Source: Flavobacterium sp. LHD-80
GTDB taxonomy: Bacteria; Bacteroidota; Bacteroidia; Flavobacteriales; Flavobacteriaceae
Length of the DNA: 64,000 nt
NCBI RefSeq assembly: GCF_030929605.1
Contig: NZ_JAVFVS010000011.1
Span: 397,598-461,597, forward strand
Direction: 5' to 3'
Below the pieces are notes generated by a model. The model was given only the letters and a program-made list of their open reading frames with translations. It was not told where the DNA came from and ran no database searches. Below, piece after piece: positions 1 to 7,722 of this stretch. Position 1 is the first letter of the stretch. Every line of letters starts with the position of its first letter. Position numbers and translations under genes: made by a program.

Positions 1-71
1 AGATAAAGTTAAAATTATTGAATTTTCAAATTTGTTTTACTTTTTGAGTCAAATTCTAAACAAAACCCCTG

Positions 72-608
72 TCAAAGCTCAATTTTAATGACTTGGCCAA
101 AATCTACTTTATTTTGAAAAACTTCTTTTAATGGCAATGAAGTTTGATGACATAAGATACTTCTGATAATTCCGGCATGTGCAACAATGACGATTGGGTT
201 TTGGATGTTTTTTGAAAGAATTTCAGATAAAAAATCACCAACTCTGTCATGTAATTCAACAAAAGATTCGCCGTTTGAAACTCGAATATTCACAAAATCT
301 TCCATCCAAGGATTGAGTTCTTCTTGTGGAATTTCATTCCAGTTTTTTAATTCCCAATCGCCAAAATTCATTTCTTTTAAACGATCATCTTCCTGATAGG
401 AAATGGTTTTGATGTTGTTCTGAATATGTTTTGCTAAAATCACACAACGCTTCAATGGACTTGAAAAAATAATCGCTTCTGAAGGTAATTTAGAAATTAT
501 TTTGTCAAAAATAATGTCAAAAGGTTCAGCAATATCTACATCAGATTGTCCGTAACAGATTCCTTTTTCACAGACCGTTTCGGTATGTCGAACTAGATAA
601 ATTTCCAT
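72..608 (-). CDS. cobC: alpha-ribazole phosphatase, histidine phosphatase family
   Basis: This 178-residue protein starts with MEIYLVRHTE, so the phosphohistidine motif RHT lies at residues 7-9; the second histidine is in VAHAGIIR near the C-terminus. Members of this family remove the 5'-phosphate from the alpha-ribazole moiety in the last step of cobalamin nucleotide-loop assembly. The start at 608 is preferred because a longer reading from 668 would add 20 residues before the conserved motif. It overlaps the end of cobS by 16 bases, which implies a shared transcript. A generic phosphoglycerate-mutase-like phosphatase is the alternative, but the cob neighbours argue for CobC. Confidence 0.85.
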   Translation of the reverse strand: MEIYLVRHTETVCEKGICYGQSDVDIAEPFDIIFDKIISKLPSEAIIFSSPLKRCVILAKHIQNNIKTISYQEDDRLKEMNFGDWELKNWNEIPQEELNPWMEDFVNIRVSNGESFVELHDRVGDFLSEILSKNIQNPIVIVAHAGIIRSILCHQTSLPLKEVFQNKVDFGQVIKIEL

Positions 609-1390
609 ATAAAAAGAAGGCTTAAATAAAAAACAACTTCGCAAACTTGTTGTGTTGCGCCAAGGCAATCGCCTGTATATCCGTCAATCCATTTTTGGAA
701 ATATCTTGCTAAAAAATATCTTGTCAAGAAAACCGGAATTAAAATCAAAATCGTTTTTATTTCAAAAGAGAAATAGGAGAGTGCCAGCAACGGAACTAAT
801 CCGAAGAAAAATGATCCTGAAATTTCTTTCCAAGTATGCTGTTTTGCAATTGGTTTGCTTTTGCTTGTAGCATCATCTCTTGAATATTCATGAGTAAAAA
901 TAATGCTGATTGCCGCCAAACGACTTACAGCATGAACTGAAATAAAAAACAAGAATAGTAAAAAATAGTTATTGTCATTTTTGAAAATTAGAATCGATTC
1001 TGAAATCAATTTGAATTTGGATAAAAATAATAAGACCAGACCAATCGCTCCATAAGCACCAATGGCACTGTCTTTCATAATCATCAGAATTTTTTCCTTG
1101 GTCCAGCCTCCGCCAAAACCATCACATACATCGGCAAAACCATCTTCATGAAAAGCTCCGGTTGTTAAAACAGAAGCAATTATAGCAAAAATTACAGCCG
1201 TTTCTACTGAAAGAAAAAGTGAAAAAAGATAAAAAGCCAAAAATGAAATGCTCCCAACAATCCATCCGATAAAAGGAAAATAGCGTGTGGCTTTATTTAA
1301 ATAATCGGGATGATGTGTAATGTTTTTTGGACATGGAATTCGGGTGTAAAACATTAAACAGGTGAAGAAGATATGTAGTTCTTTTTTCAT
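593..1390 (-). CDS. cobS: adenosylcobinamide-GDP ribazoletransferase (cobalamin synthase)
   Basis: This 265-residue integral membrane protein joins adenosylcobinamide-GDP to alpha-ribazole (or its phosphate), the final assembly reaction of adenosylcobalamin. The CobS signature is clear: FHEDGFADVCDGFGGG at residues 80-95, followed by KDSAIGAYG around 106-114, and a C-terminal YTGDCLGATQQ motif. Several hydrophobic segments fit the usual multi-pass topology, and the length is close to the family norm. It lies directly before cobC. It is separated from the bluB-cobT gene by a RAYT transposase and a palindromic element, so the original cob operon seems to have been interrupted. Confidence 0.93.
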   Translation of the reverse strand: MKKELHIFFTCLMFYTRIPCPKNITHHPDYLNKATRYFPFIGWIVGSISFLAFYLFSLFLSVETAVIFAIIASVLTTGAFHEDGFADVCDGFGGGWTKEKILMIMKDSAIGAYGAIGLVLLFLSKFKLISESILIFKNDNNYFLLFLFFISVHAVSRLAAISIIFTHEYSRDDATSKSKPIAKQHTWKEISGSFFFGLVPLLALSYFSFEIKTILILIPVFLTRYFLARYFQKWIDGYTGDCLGATQQVCEVVFYLSLLFIWKFI

Positions 1391-1405
1391 TTAGATTGTG
1401 TTTGT

Positions 1406-1610
1406 TTGGCTAAAGCCCTTTTAAGAGGCAATATTTTATTCCAACATCTAAAGATGTTGGCAATTGATTTTTTTAATTTTATTACTTTTTGATATAGATA
1501 GTATGTTTTTTTTTAGAAAAGTTAATATTAAAAAAAAGTTTTTTATTTCAGTTGCCTCCAGATTTATCTGGAGGTTAGTATGAGATCACAAAGAAAAGGG
1601 CTTTAGCCAA
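1406..1610. repeat. composite palindromic element beside the RAYT gene
   Basis: A perfect 17-bp inverted repeat bounds this element: 1406-1422 (TTGGCTAAAGCCCTTTT) and 1594-1610. Inside are two perfect 9-bp-stem hairpins with two-base loops: 1441-1460 (CCAACATCT arm) and 1555-1574 (CCTCCAGAT arm). The whole gap of about 360 bases between cobS and the transposase is AT-rich and otherwise holds no gene. Paired hairpins next to a RAYT transposase are the known arrangement of REP/REPIN elements, so this is probably a substrate of that enzyme family. That link is inference from proximity. Confidence 0.7.
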
Positions 1611-1749
1611 AAAATCAAAGTAAAGTTGTCAGATCATAATTTTTGAATTGTTTCCAGTTTTTTTTTGTAGATTAAATAAAATTGCTAAAAGCAAGGTTTT
1701 AGTCAAAATTTAAGGAGTTGTTTTGAATCCAAACCTGATTATAAACTCG

Positions 1750-2160
1750 TCATATTCTTCTTGAAATGTTTTCTTCTTGAAATGTTTTCTTCTTATGATG
1801 TTCTTCCTGATTTTTAATATAATCTTTGACTTTATTGATAATAGATTCTGAGACTGAAACAGCAAAATATTCATCTTGCCATTCAAACTTTTGTTTGGTT
1901 AATTGGTTTTTATTAATCCAATAAGAAGATTCTCCTTTCAATAATTGAATCGTTTTCTGAATCGTTTGGTTATTTCCAAGAGAAATTAAACAATGACAAT
2001 GATCAGAGTATCCGTTAATAAGCTCAATAAATATTTCTTTTTTTAAAGCATTTTCTTTGATGTGTTGCCAAACTTTCTGACGTAAATCAAAAGAGTTTAA
2101 GAATGGAAACCTGTTTTTTGTACTCCAAACGCAATGAATGTAAACTTTAGTAAAAGGCAT
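1750..2160 (-). CDS. REP-associated tyrosine transposase (RAYT, Y1/IS200-like) with frameshifted tail
   Basis: This 136-residue single-domain HUH transposase has the metal-binding HxH motif (DHCHCLI, H54 and H56) and a candidate catalytic tyrosine Y114 in VKDYIKNQEEHH. Enzymes of this class nick and rejoin single-stranded hairpin DNA. The last residues (NISRRI after QEE) do not look native. A tandem 16-bp duplication at 1755-1794 shifts the frame, and with one copy removed the protein would read on as EEYDEFIIRFGFKTTP to a stop at 1710-1712 (144 residues). The catalytic core is intact, so activity is possible. The gene sits between cobS and bluB-cobT in the same direction. Confidence 0.85.
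   Translation of the reverse strand: MPFTKVYIHCVWSTKNRFPFLNSFDLRQKVWQHIKENALKKEIFIELINGYSDHCHCLISLGNNQTIQKTIQLLKGESSYWINKNQLTKQKFEWQDEYFAVSVSESIINKVKDYIKNQEEHHKKKTFQEENISRRI
1755..1794. repeat. 16-bp tandem duplication in the RAYT 3' end
   Basis: The unit TTCTTGAAATGTTTTC occurs twice in a row with a further partial copy, giving a period of 16 over 40 bases. Because 16 is not a multiple of three, it changes the reading frame of the transposase C-terminus. This is seen directly in the sequence. Confidence 0.9.
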
Positions 2161-2204
2161 TTATAAGATTTTTAATTTTAATCTACAACGCCATAAAGTG
2201 TAAA

Positions 2205-3884
2205 TTATTTCCTACTTACTCCGGCACTTTCAAAACTAGCCATTTCATTCAAAAAAGCTTCAGCCGATTTTAAAATTGGGAAAGCAATTGCACATCCAGT
2301 TCCTTCGCCAAGACGCAAATCTAGGTTTAAAATTGGTTTTGCATTTAAATAATTAAGTAATTTTTGATGCGCCTGTTCAGCGGAGCAATGACAAAAAACA
2401 GCATTTTCTTTAATATCTGGATTGATTTTAGAAGCGATTAAAAAAGCAACAGAACAAATAAAGCCATCCACCAAAATCAGCATTTTATTTTCAAAGGCCG
2501 AAAGCATTCCGCCTGCCATTTGCAGGATTTCGAAACCGCCAAAATAAGCCAACTGCGACATTAATTCGGCTTGACCGGAATAATTTTCGATTGTTTTTTT
2601 TAGAAGATTATGTTTTTGAATCAGTTTTTCATCGATTATACCTGTACCTTTTCCAATGCATTCTTCAATTGGAAAACCCGTCAAAAGACTCATCAAAACA
2701 GAAGCTGTAGAAGTATTCCCAATTCCCATTTCGCCAAAACCAATGCAGTTTGAATCAGTTTTGGCAATCTCATCAACGATTGATTTTCCTTTTTCAAAAC
2801 ACAATTTTAATTCTGCCTCGCTCATCGAGGGCACATGTAGAAAAGACTGTGTTCCTTTGGCAACTTTTGCATTAATCAATTTTGCGTTTGTTGGAAAATC
2901 ATAATTAACTCCTGCATCAACAATGGATAACTCAATGTTATTTTGTCTGCAAAAAACATTGATTGCTGCGCCACCGTCCAGAAAGTTGCTAACCATTTGT
3001 CGCGTCACATCTTGCGGATAAGCACTTACGCCGTGATTCGCAATTCCGTGATCAGCGGCAAAAACAACCATATTGGGTTTGATGATTTTTGGTTCCAAAG
3101 TTTTAAAAACTTTTGCCATTTGAAAAGCTAAAGTTTCTAAAGTTCCCAAAGCGCCAACAGGTTTCGTTTTTGAATCTATTTTTTCTTGCAGAAGTTGATC
3201 AAAATCTGATGAAATATTTTTTTCTGAAGAAGCTGTACTCTTTATTTCTGAAATTGAACTTTCGTGTACATTTTGAATTTCGGTACAAATTGGACTTTCC
3301 GATTTTTGTTTCCAATGCAATTGCTGGAGCATTGGCTGATTATTGTAGTTTGTAGCAGGTTTTCCAATGCAGAAATAACCTAAAGGTTCAATATTTTCAG
3401 GCAAATCTAGAATCTTTTTAAACTGATAATAATTTAAAATCGAAACCCAACCCATTCCGTAACCTTGTTCTGTCAGCGAAAGCCAAATATTCTGCGCGGC
3501 ACAAACCGAACTGAATTTCACCGCTTCATTGCTGCCAACAGTTCCAATTGTAAATTGATTTAAAACAGATCGATCATAAGCAATTATAAGTCCAATTGGC
3601 GCTTCTTCAATTGCTTCTAATTTTAGGGATCTGTAAAGTTCTTTCTGTTCCTGATTATCAGTAAGTTCTTCTGCTTTTTTATTGTAATCTAAAAACAGAT
3701 TTTTAATTGCAGTTTTGACTTCAGTAGATTTGATAAGATAATATCGTGTTGCATCTGTAAGCCCAACGGAAGGCGCCCAATGTCCGGCCTGCAAAGCTTT
3801 TTGCATCACTTCGTCAGGAACTTCATCAGTTGTAAAATGTCGGGTATCGCGACGTGATTTTAAAATATCATCTAAATGGCTCAT
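2205..3884 (-). CDS. bluB-cobT: BluB-CobT fusion: 5,6-dimethylbenzimidazole synthase plus DMB phosphoribosyltransferase
   Basis: The protein has 559 residues counted from the ATG at 3884. Residues 1 to about 190 form a flavin-dependent BluB domain of the nitroreductase fold (RRDTRHF near 11-17, HWAPSVG near 35), which turns FMNH2 into dimethylbenzimidazole using oxygen. After a low-complexity Ser/Glu linker (about 196-228) comes a full CobT domain with KPVGALG, FAADHGI, GEMGIGNTS and the C-terminal LRLGEGTG, whose glutamate is the expected catalytic base. CobT attaches DMB to nicotinate mononucleotide to give alpha-ribazole phosphate. Fusing the two would hand over the lower-ligand base directly. 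The gene is downstream of cobU on the same strand. Confidence 0.92.
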   Translation of the reverse strand: MSHLDDILKSRRDTRHFTTDEVPDEVMQKALQAGHWAPSVGLTDATRYYLIKSTEVKTAIKNLFLDYNKKAEELTDNQEQKELYRSLKLEAIEEAPIGLIIAYDRSVLNQFTIGTVGSNEAVKFSSVCAAQNIWLSLTEQGYGMGWVSILNYYQFKKILDLPENIEPLGYFCIGKPATNYNNQPMLQQLHWKQKSESPICTEIQNVHESSISEIKSTASSEKNISSDFDQLLQEKIDSKTKPVGALGTLETLAFQMAKVFKTLEPKIIKPNMVVFAADHGIANHGVSAYPQDVTRQMVSNFLDGGAAINVFCRQNNIELSIVDAGVNYDFPTNAKLINAKVAKGTQSFLHVPSMSEAELKLCFEKGKSIVDEIAKTDSNCIGFGEMGIGNTSTASVLMSLLTGFPIEECIGKGTGIIDEKLIQKHNLLKKTIENYSGQAELMSQLAYFGGFEILQMAGGMLSAFENKMLILVDGFICSVAFLIASKINPDIKENAVFCHCSAEQAHQKLLNYLNAKPILNLDLRLGEGTGCAIAFPILKSAEAFLNEMASFESAGVSRK

Positions 3885-4025
3885 CTTCAAAAATCAATAA
3901 CAATTTCAAAAATCAATTTCAATTTATTCTTTGTGTAAAGATACTTTACGATATTGGAATTTCAGGATTTAAAATTTAGAAATTGCTCTATTGATTTTTG
4001 CCATTCATATTGAAATTGAATTTTG

Positions 4026-4532
4026 TTAACCTTTTATTTTGACCGGAATTCCCGAAATCATTAAAACAACTTCATCGGCATTTGATGCTAAAAACTGATT
4101 CATCCAGCCTTGAAGTTCAGTAAATTTTCTGCCAATATGAGTTTCGGCATGAACTCCCATTCCAATTTCATTGGTTACAATTATTAATGTGCCTTCTTGT
4201 TTGGCTATTTTAATGAATTCGTTTTTCGCTTCTTCCAGCGATAACGAAACATCATTTTTAGTATCGATAAAAAAGTTGGTCAGCCATAAGGTTACACAGT
4301 CAATCAAGGTCACTTTTCCCGAAAAATCAATTTCGCTTAAATATTTTTCTTTTTCGATATTGGTCCAGCGTTCATCGCGTTCCAGCTGATGCCGATCAAT
4401 ACGATTCTGAAAATCGGCATCCCATTTTCTGGCTGTCGCAACGTATATTGGTGTATCTGAAAGTTCTAAAGCTAATTTCTGGGCATAACTGCTTTTTCCA
4501 GAACGCTCGCCACCGGTAATTAAATAAATCAT
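4026..4532 (-). CDS. cobU: adenosylcobinamide kinase / adenosylcobinamide-phosphate guanylyltransferase
   Basis: This 168-residue bifunctional enzyme phosphorylates adenosylcobinamide and then transfers GMP to give adenosylcobinamide-GDP, the activated substrate of CobS. The N-terminal P-loop GGERSGKSS (residues 7-15) is clear, and the family signature RIDRHQLERDERW follows, with H48 the likely guanylylated histidine. The VTNEIGMGVHAE segment matches the conserved NEVG region. It is the first gene of the minus-strand cobalamin set (cobU, bluB-cobT, then cobS and cobC). No upstream cobalamin (de)biosynthesis genes for the corrin ring are present here, which suggests salvage. Confidence 0.93.
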   Translation of the reverse strand: MIYLITGGERSGKSSYAQKLALELSDTPIYVATARKWDADFQNRIDRHQLERDERWTNIEKEKYLSEIDFSGKVTLIDCVTLWLTNFFIDTKNDVSLSLEEAKNEFIKIAKQEGTLIIVTNEIGMGVHAETHIGRKFTELQGWMNQFLASNADEVVLMISGIPVKIKG

Positions 4533-4567
4533 CTTTAATTGTTAATTGTAAATTGTTAATTATAAAT

Positions 4568-4926
4568 TTATGCTAGAATTTGTTTTTTTGAAGTTTTAAG
4601 AATACTGGTTATTAATTTTAAAATTGCGATTGCATCATTGTGAATGTTTTCGAATTCCTTTTCATTTAAATAATCAGTTGCCTTTAATAATTCAAGCCAA
4701 TAAACTGTTTCGTTGGTTCTTTTTGAACAATAGCAAATTTATGAATGAAATCACTTTTGCTTTCAGCATGCTCCGCTTCTCTCATCATGGCGCCAACACT
4801 AGTTCCTGATCTCAGAAGTTGTTTCGAAAGTATAAATTCTTTTTTATTGTTATTTAAATATTGATATAGTTTAACAATTCTGATTGCAAAATCAAAACTT
4901 TTGTTTTTCACAACGTTGTTTTTCAT
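4568..4926 (-). pseudogene. four-helix bundle protein (23S rRNA intervening-sequence type), frameshifted
   Basis: The N-terminal part (SFDFAIRIVKLYQYL, LLRSGTSVGAMMREAEHAES) is typical of the small four-helix bundle family often called 23S rRNA intervening-sequence proteins, whose role is unclear. After KFAIVQKE near 4716 the frame is lost. One missing base (an A in an expected GAAACCAACGAAAC context) separates this from a continuation NETVYWLELLKATDYLNEKE in another frame, which runs to a stop at 4568-4570. Adding one base would restore about 119 residues. This is either a decayed gene or a sequencing error. It lies between cobU and the CWC/DUF5522 gene. Confidence 0.8.
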
Positions 4927-4956
4927 AATTAACAACTAACAATTTATAATTAATAA

Positions 4957-5319
4957 TTAGTACGGGCAATGCCTGCAATCGTTTCCGCAACAAGTTCCTC
5001 TTTTGAGGTGAAACCAGGATTTAAAAACATAATTGCCATTTTCGATATAAAAGTCAATTCCTTCTATTAGTTTTTCGGTTTTTGGTAGAGATATAGCTTT
5101 GTTTTTTAAAGCTTTTTCAGGAGTTAGTGTTTCAACGTAAGCATCAATTTTATCTTCACAGGCTTCTTTAAAGCAAACTGGGCACAAACAGTCGCCTCCC
5201 TCTGAAAGGTTAAAAATTGGTGGGTAATCATTGCACCAGCATTTGTTTTCAACCGAAATATCTCCACAGCTGAAAGAAGTTTCACAGCTTGAGCAAATTT
5301 TTGTTTTTATGGTATTCAT
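4957..5319 (-). CDS. cysteine-rich CWC-like plus DUF5522 protein
   Basis: This 120-residue protein has two cysteine-rich parts. The N-terminal half has CSSCETSFSCG, CWCND and CLCPVCFKEAC, resembling the cysteine-rich CWC family. The C-terminal half (GIDFYIENGNYVFKSWFHL, then RGTCCGNDCRHCPY at the very end) matches DUF5522. The many CxxC pairs suggest bound zinc or another metal, but no function is established. It is transcribed away from btuF, with only 96 bases between the two starts. Confidence 0.8.
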   Translation of the reverse strand: MNTIKTKICSSCETSFSCGDISVENKCWCNDYPPIFNLSEGGDCLCPVCFKEACEDKIDAYVETLTPEKALKNKAISLPKTEKLIEGIDFYIENGNYVFKSWFHLKRGTCCGNDCRHCPY

Positions 5320-5386
5320 AAATGTAAAGATACAGTTTGTTGAATTTTGTAAGAATAAAAGTAAACAAAAAAATCAGAAAATGATT

Positions 5387-5394
5387 TACCTTTG
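5387..5394 (+). promoter_or_regulatory. -7 promoter element TAccTTTG upstream of btuF
   Basis: TACCTTTG matches the Bacteroidota -7 consensus TAnnTTTG and lies 21 bases before the btuF ATG. No TTG at the ideal -33 position is visible, so the match is partial. No cobalamin riboswitch fits in this short gap. Confidence 0.5.
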
Positions 5395-5415
5395 TCCCTA
5401 TCCAAAACGTTAAAT

Positions 5416-6558
5416 ATGAAATTTTATTTACCTAAGTTAGTATTTTTTCTTTCTTTTTTCATTCTTACAGGATGTAAAAAAAATGAAAATATTGTAGTCG
5501 AAAAGTCAGAAATTGCAAAAAATAGTATAGAATATGCTTCAGGGCTTTCTATTGTAAAACAGGAAGGTTATTCTGTTGTCACTATTTCAAATCCTTGGCC
5601 CAATGCGAATAAGGATTTCAAGTATATTCTGAAAGAAAAAGACGCTAATGTTCCAGATAGTCTTCAAACTTATCCAGTTATAAAAGTTCCTTTAGAGTCA
5701 GTTGTGGTAACTTCAACAACTAATATTCCATTTTTAGAAATGTTGGAAGTAGAAAATAAATTGGTTGGTTTTCCACATACTGATTATATTTCTTCTGAAA
5801 AAACAAGGGCACTTATTGATAAAGGTTCAGTGAAAAACGTTGGACAAAATGAAAAACTGAATATTGAGCAATTAATCGAATTATCGCCAGATTTGATTGT
5901 GACTTTTGGAGTAGACAACAACAATCCGATGTTGGATAATTTGAAAAAAAGTGGTTTGAATGTTTTAATTCAAGGAGATTGGATGGAACAGTCGCCACTT
6001 GGAAAAGCCGAATGGATTAAGCTTTATGGTACATTATTTGGCAAAGAAGACAAAGCAAAAGAATTGTTTGATAAAATTGTTGAGAGCTACAATCAAGCTA
6101 AAAAATTAGTTGCCGATAAACCTGCAACAACAAAAGTTTTATATGGTTCAATGTACGAAGATGTTTGGTATGTTGCCAAAGGAAACAGCTGGGTCGCACA
6201 ATTTATGAAAGATGCAAAATCAGATTATTTGTGGAGCAGTTTAAAAGGAACAGGAAGTGAAGGTTTGTCTTTTGAAAAAGTTTTGGAAAAAGCAAAAACG
6301 GCAAATGTTTGGGTGGTTTCGGGATCTTTTAAAAACTTAGATGAACTGCAAAAAGCAAATCCGCATTATGGTGAGTTTGATGCTTTTAAAAACAAATCGG
6401 TTTATTCTTTAGAAAGTAAATTTGGAGCAACTGGCGGTACTGTTTTTTATGAATTGTCGCCAAGCCGTCCTGATTTGGTTCTAAAAGATTATATCAAAAT
6501 TTTCCATCCAGATTTATTGTCGGGTTACGAATTTACTTTTGCATCAAAACTGAATTAA
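5416..6558 (+). CDS. btuF: ABC transporter substrate-binding lipoprotein, probable cobalamin-binding BtuF
   Basis: This 380-residue lipoprotein has a lipobox LTGC with Cys20 and a TroA/BtuF-like fold. The segments VVVTSTTNIPFLEML, LIELSPDLIVTFGVDN and the C-terminal FYELSPSRPDLVLKDY are typical of class III binding proteins for corrinoids or siderophores. The start at 5416 is chosen because it gives a clean lipoprotein signal (MKFYLPKLVFFLSFFILTGC). It heads a btuFCD operon, and permease and ATPase follow directly. Specificity cannot be read from the sequence; cobalamin is inferred from the cobalamin genes just upstream, and an iron-siderophore is the alternative. Confidence 0.8.
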   Translation: MKFYLPKLVFFLSFFILTGCKKNENIVVEKSEIAKNSIEYASGLSIVKQEGYSVVTISNPWPNANKDFKYILKEKDANVPDSLQTYPVIKVPLESVVVTSTTNIPFLEMLEVENKLVGFPHTDYISSEKTRALIDKGSVKNVGQNEKLNIEQLIELSPDLIVTFGVDNNNPMLDNLKKSGLNVLIQGDWMEQSPLGKAEWIKLYGTLFGKEDKAKELFDKIVESYNQAKKLVADKPATTKVLYGSMYEDVWYVAKGNSWVAQFMKDAKSDYLWSSLKGTGSEGLSFEKVLEKAKTANVWVVSGSFKNLDELQKANPHYGEFDAFKNKSVYSLESKFGATGGTVFYELSPSRPDLVLKDYIKIFHPDLLSGYEFTFASKLN

Positions 6559-6559
6559 A

Positions 6560-7588
6560 TTGGCAAACAAAAAAAGAAATACCATTTTATTTGTCGTTTT
6601 GTCTTTAGGCCTTTTGCTGATGTTTTTTGCGAGTATCAGTTTAGGATCTGTTACAATTCCACTAAAAGATGTTTTTACTAGCTTAACAGGCGGACAGGCG
6701 ACAAAATCAACTTGGGAATATATTATTATTAATTATCGTTTGCCAAAAGCAATTACGGCAGTTTTGGTAGGAACTGGACTTTCAATCAGCGGACTTTTAA
6801 TGCAGACTTTGTTCCGAAATCCGTTGGCAGGGCCTTATGTTTTAGGACTTAGTTCTGGAGCAAGTTTGGGTGTTGCTTTTGTGATTTTAGGCGCTGGATT
6901 TTTGCCTTCTTTTTTGAAAGTGATTGCGCTTTCATCTTACGGAATTGTAATTGCTTCTACTTTTGGAAGTACATTAGTTTTGCTTTTAGTTTTAGTAGTT
7001 TCTCAGAAATTACGAGATACAATGGCAATATTAATTGTAGGATTAATGTTTGGAAGTTTTACTACAGCAATTGTGAGCGTTCTAACTTATTTCAGTACAG
7101 CCGAACAGCTTCAGAAATTTACTTTTTGGTCGATGGGAAGTCTTGGCAATCTTTCATGGTCAACAATCGGGATTTTGACATTTTGTGTCGGAATTGGTTT
7201 GGCTTTAAGCGCCAATAGCATTAAACCTCTAAATGCTTTATTGCTTGGCGAAAACTATGCGAAAAGTATGGGATTGAATTTTAAAAGAGCACGATTGATT
7301 ATCATATTTGCAACTAGTATTTTGGCAGGAAGTATTACTGCTTTTGCCGGCCCAATTGCTTTTGTTGGATTAGCCGTTCCTCATATTGCAAAACTGACAT
7401 TCCAAACGAGTAATCATACGATTTTGTTTTGGAGTACTTTGTTCTTTGGAGCTATAATAATGTTGTTTTGTGATATCGTTTCGCAAATGCCGGGATTTGA
7501 TGTTACGTTGCCAATAAATGCTATAACGTCAATTATTGGCGCGCCGGTTGTGATTTGGCTTTTGGTAAGGAAAAGAAATTTTAGATAA
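6560..7588 (+). CDS. btuC: FecCD/BtuC-family ABC permease
   Basis: This is a 342-residue inner-membrane permease with about ten hydrophobic segments. It has the family motifs RLPKAITAVLVGTGLSISG, GLMQTLFRNPLAGPYVLG (written here in part) and PHIAK near the C-terminus. It would form the channel for the substrate delivered by the upstream lipoprotein. The start appears to be TTG at 6560, one base after the btuF stop, which suggests translational coupling. The next in-frame ATG would remove part of the first membrane segment. Confidence 0.88.
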   Translation: MANKKRNTILFVVLSLGLLLMFFASISLGSVTIPLKDVFTSLTGGQATKSTWEYIIINYRLPKAITAVLVGTGLSISGLLMQTLFRNPLAGPYVLGLSSGASLGVAFVILGAGFLPSFLKVIALSSYGIVIASTFGSTLVLLLVLVVSQKLRDTMAILIVGLMFGSFTTAIVSVLTYFSTAEQLQKFTFWSMGSLGNLSWSTIGILTFCVGIGLALSANSIKPLNALLLGENYAKSMGLNFKRARLIIIFATSILAGSITAFAGPIAFVGLAVPHIAKLTFQTSNHTILFWSTLFFGAIIMLFCDIVSQMPGFDVTLPINAITSIIGAPVVIWLLVRKRNFR

Positions 7589-7649
7589 ATTATTTGGCCA
7601 CAGATTTTATAGATTAAACGGATGTTCACAGATTCTTTTTAATTATTTA

Positions 7650-7667
7650 TCCCGATAGCTATCGGGA
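7650..7667. repeat. short perfect palindrome
   Basis: TCCCGATAGCTATCGGGA is a perfect 18-bp palindrome in the gap between permease and ATPase genes. It has no following T run, so it is more likely a dispersed palindromic repeat than a terminator. Confidence 0.7.
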
Positions 7668-7722
7668 GTGGCAAAGAAAAAACTTAGAATCTTAGAGGCT
7701 TAGAAACTTAGTAACTTAAAAA

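Noticed and set aside
4536..4570. AT-rich TTAATTGTAAATTG words as a replication-origin-like region
   Set aside because: Similar words appear in many gaps of the window, and there are no DnaA-box clusters or dnaA gene nearby.
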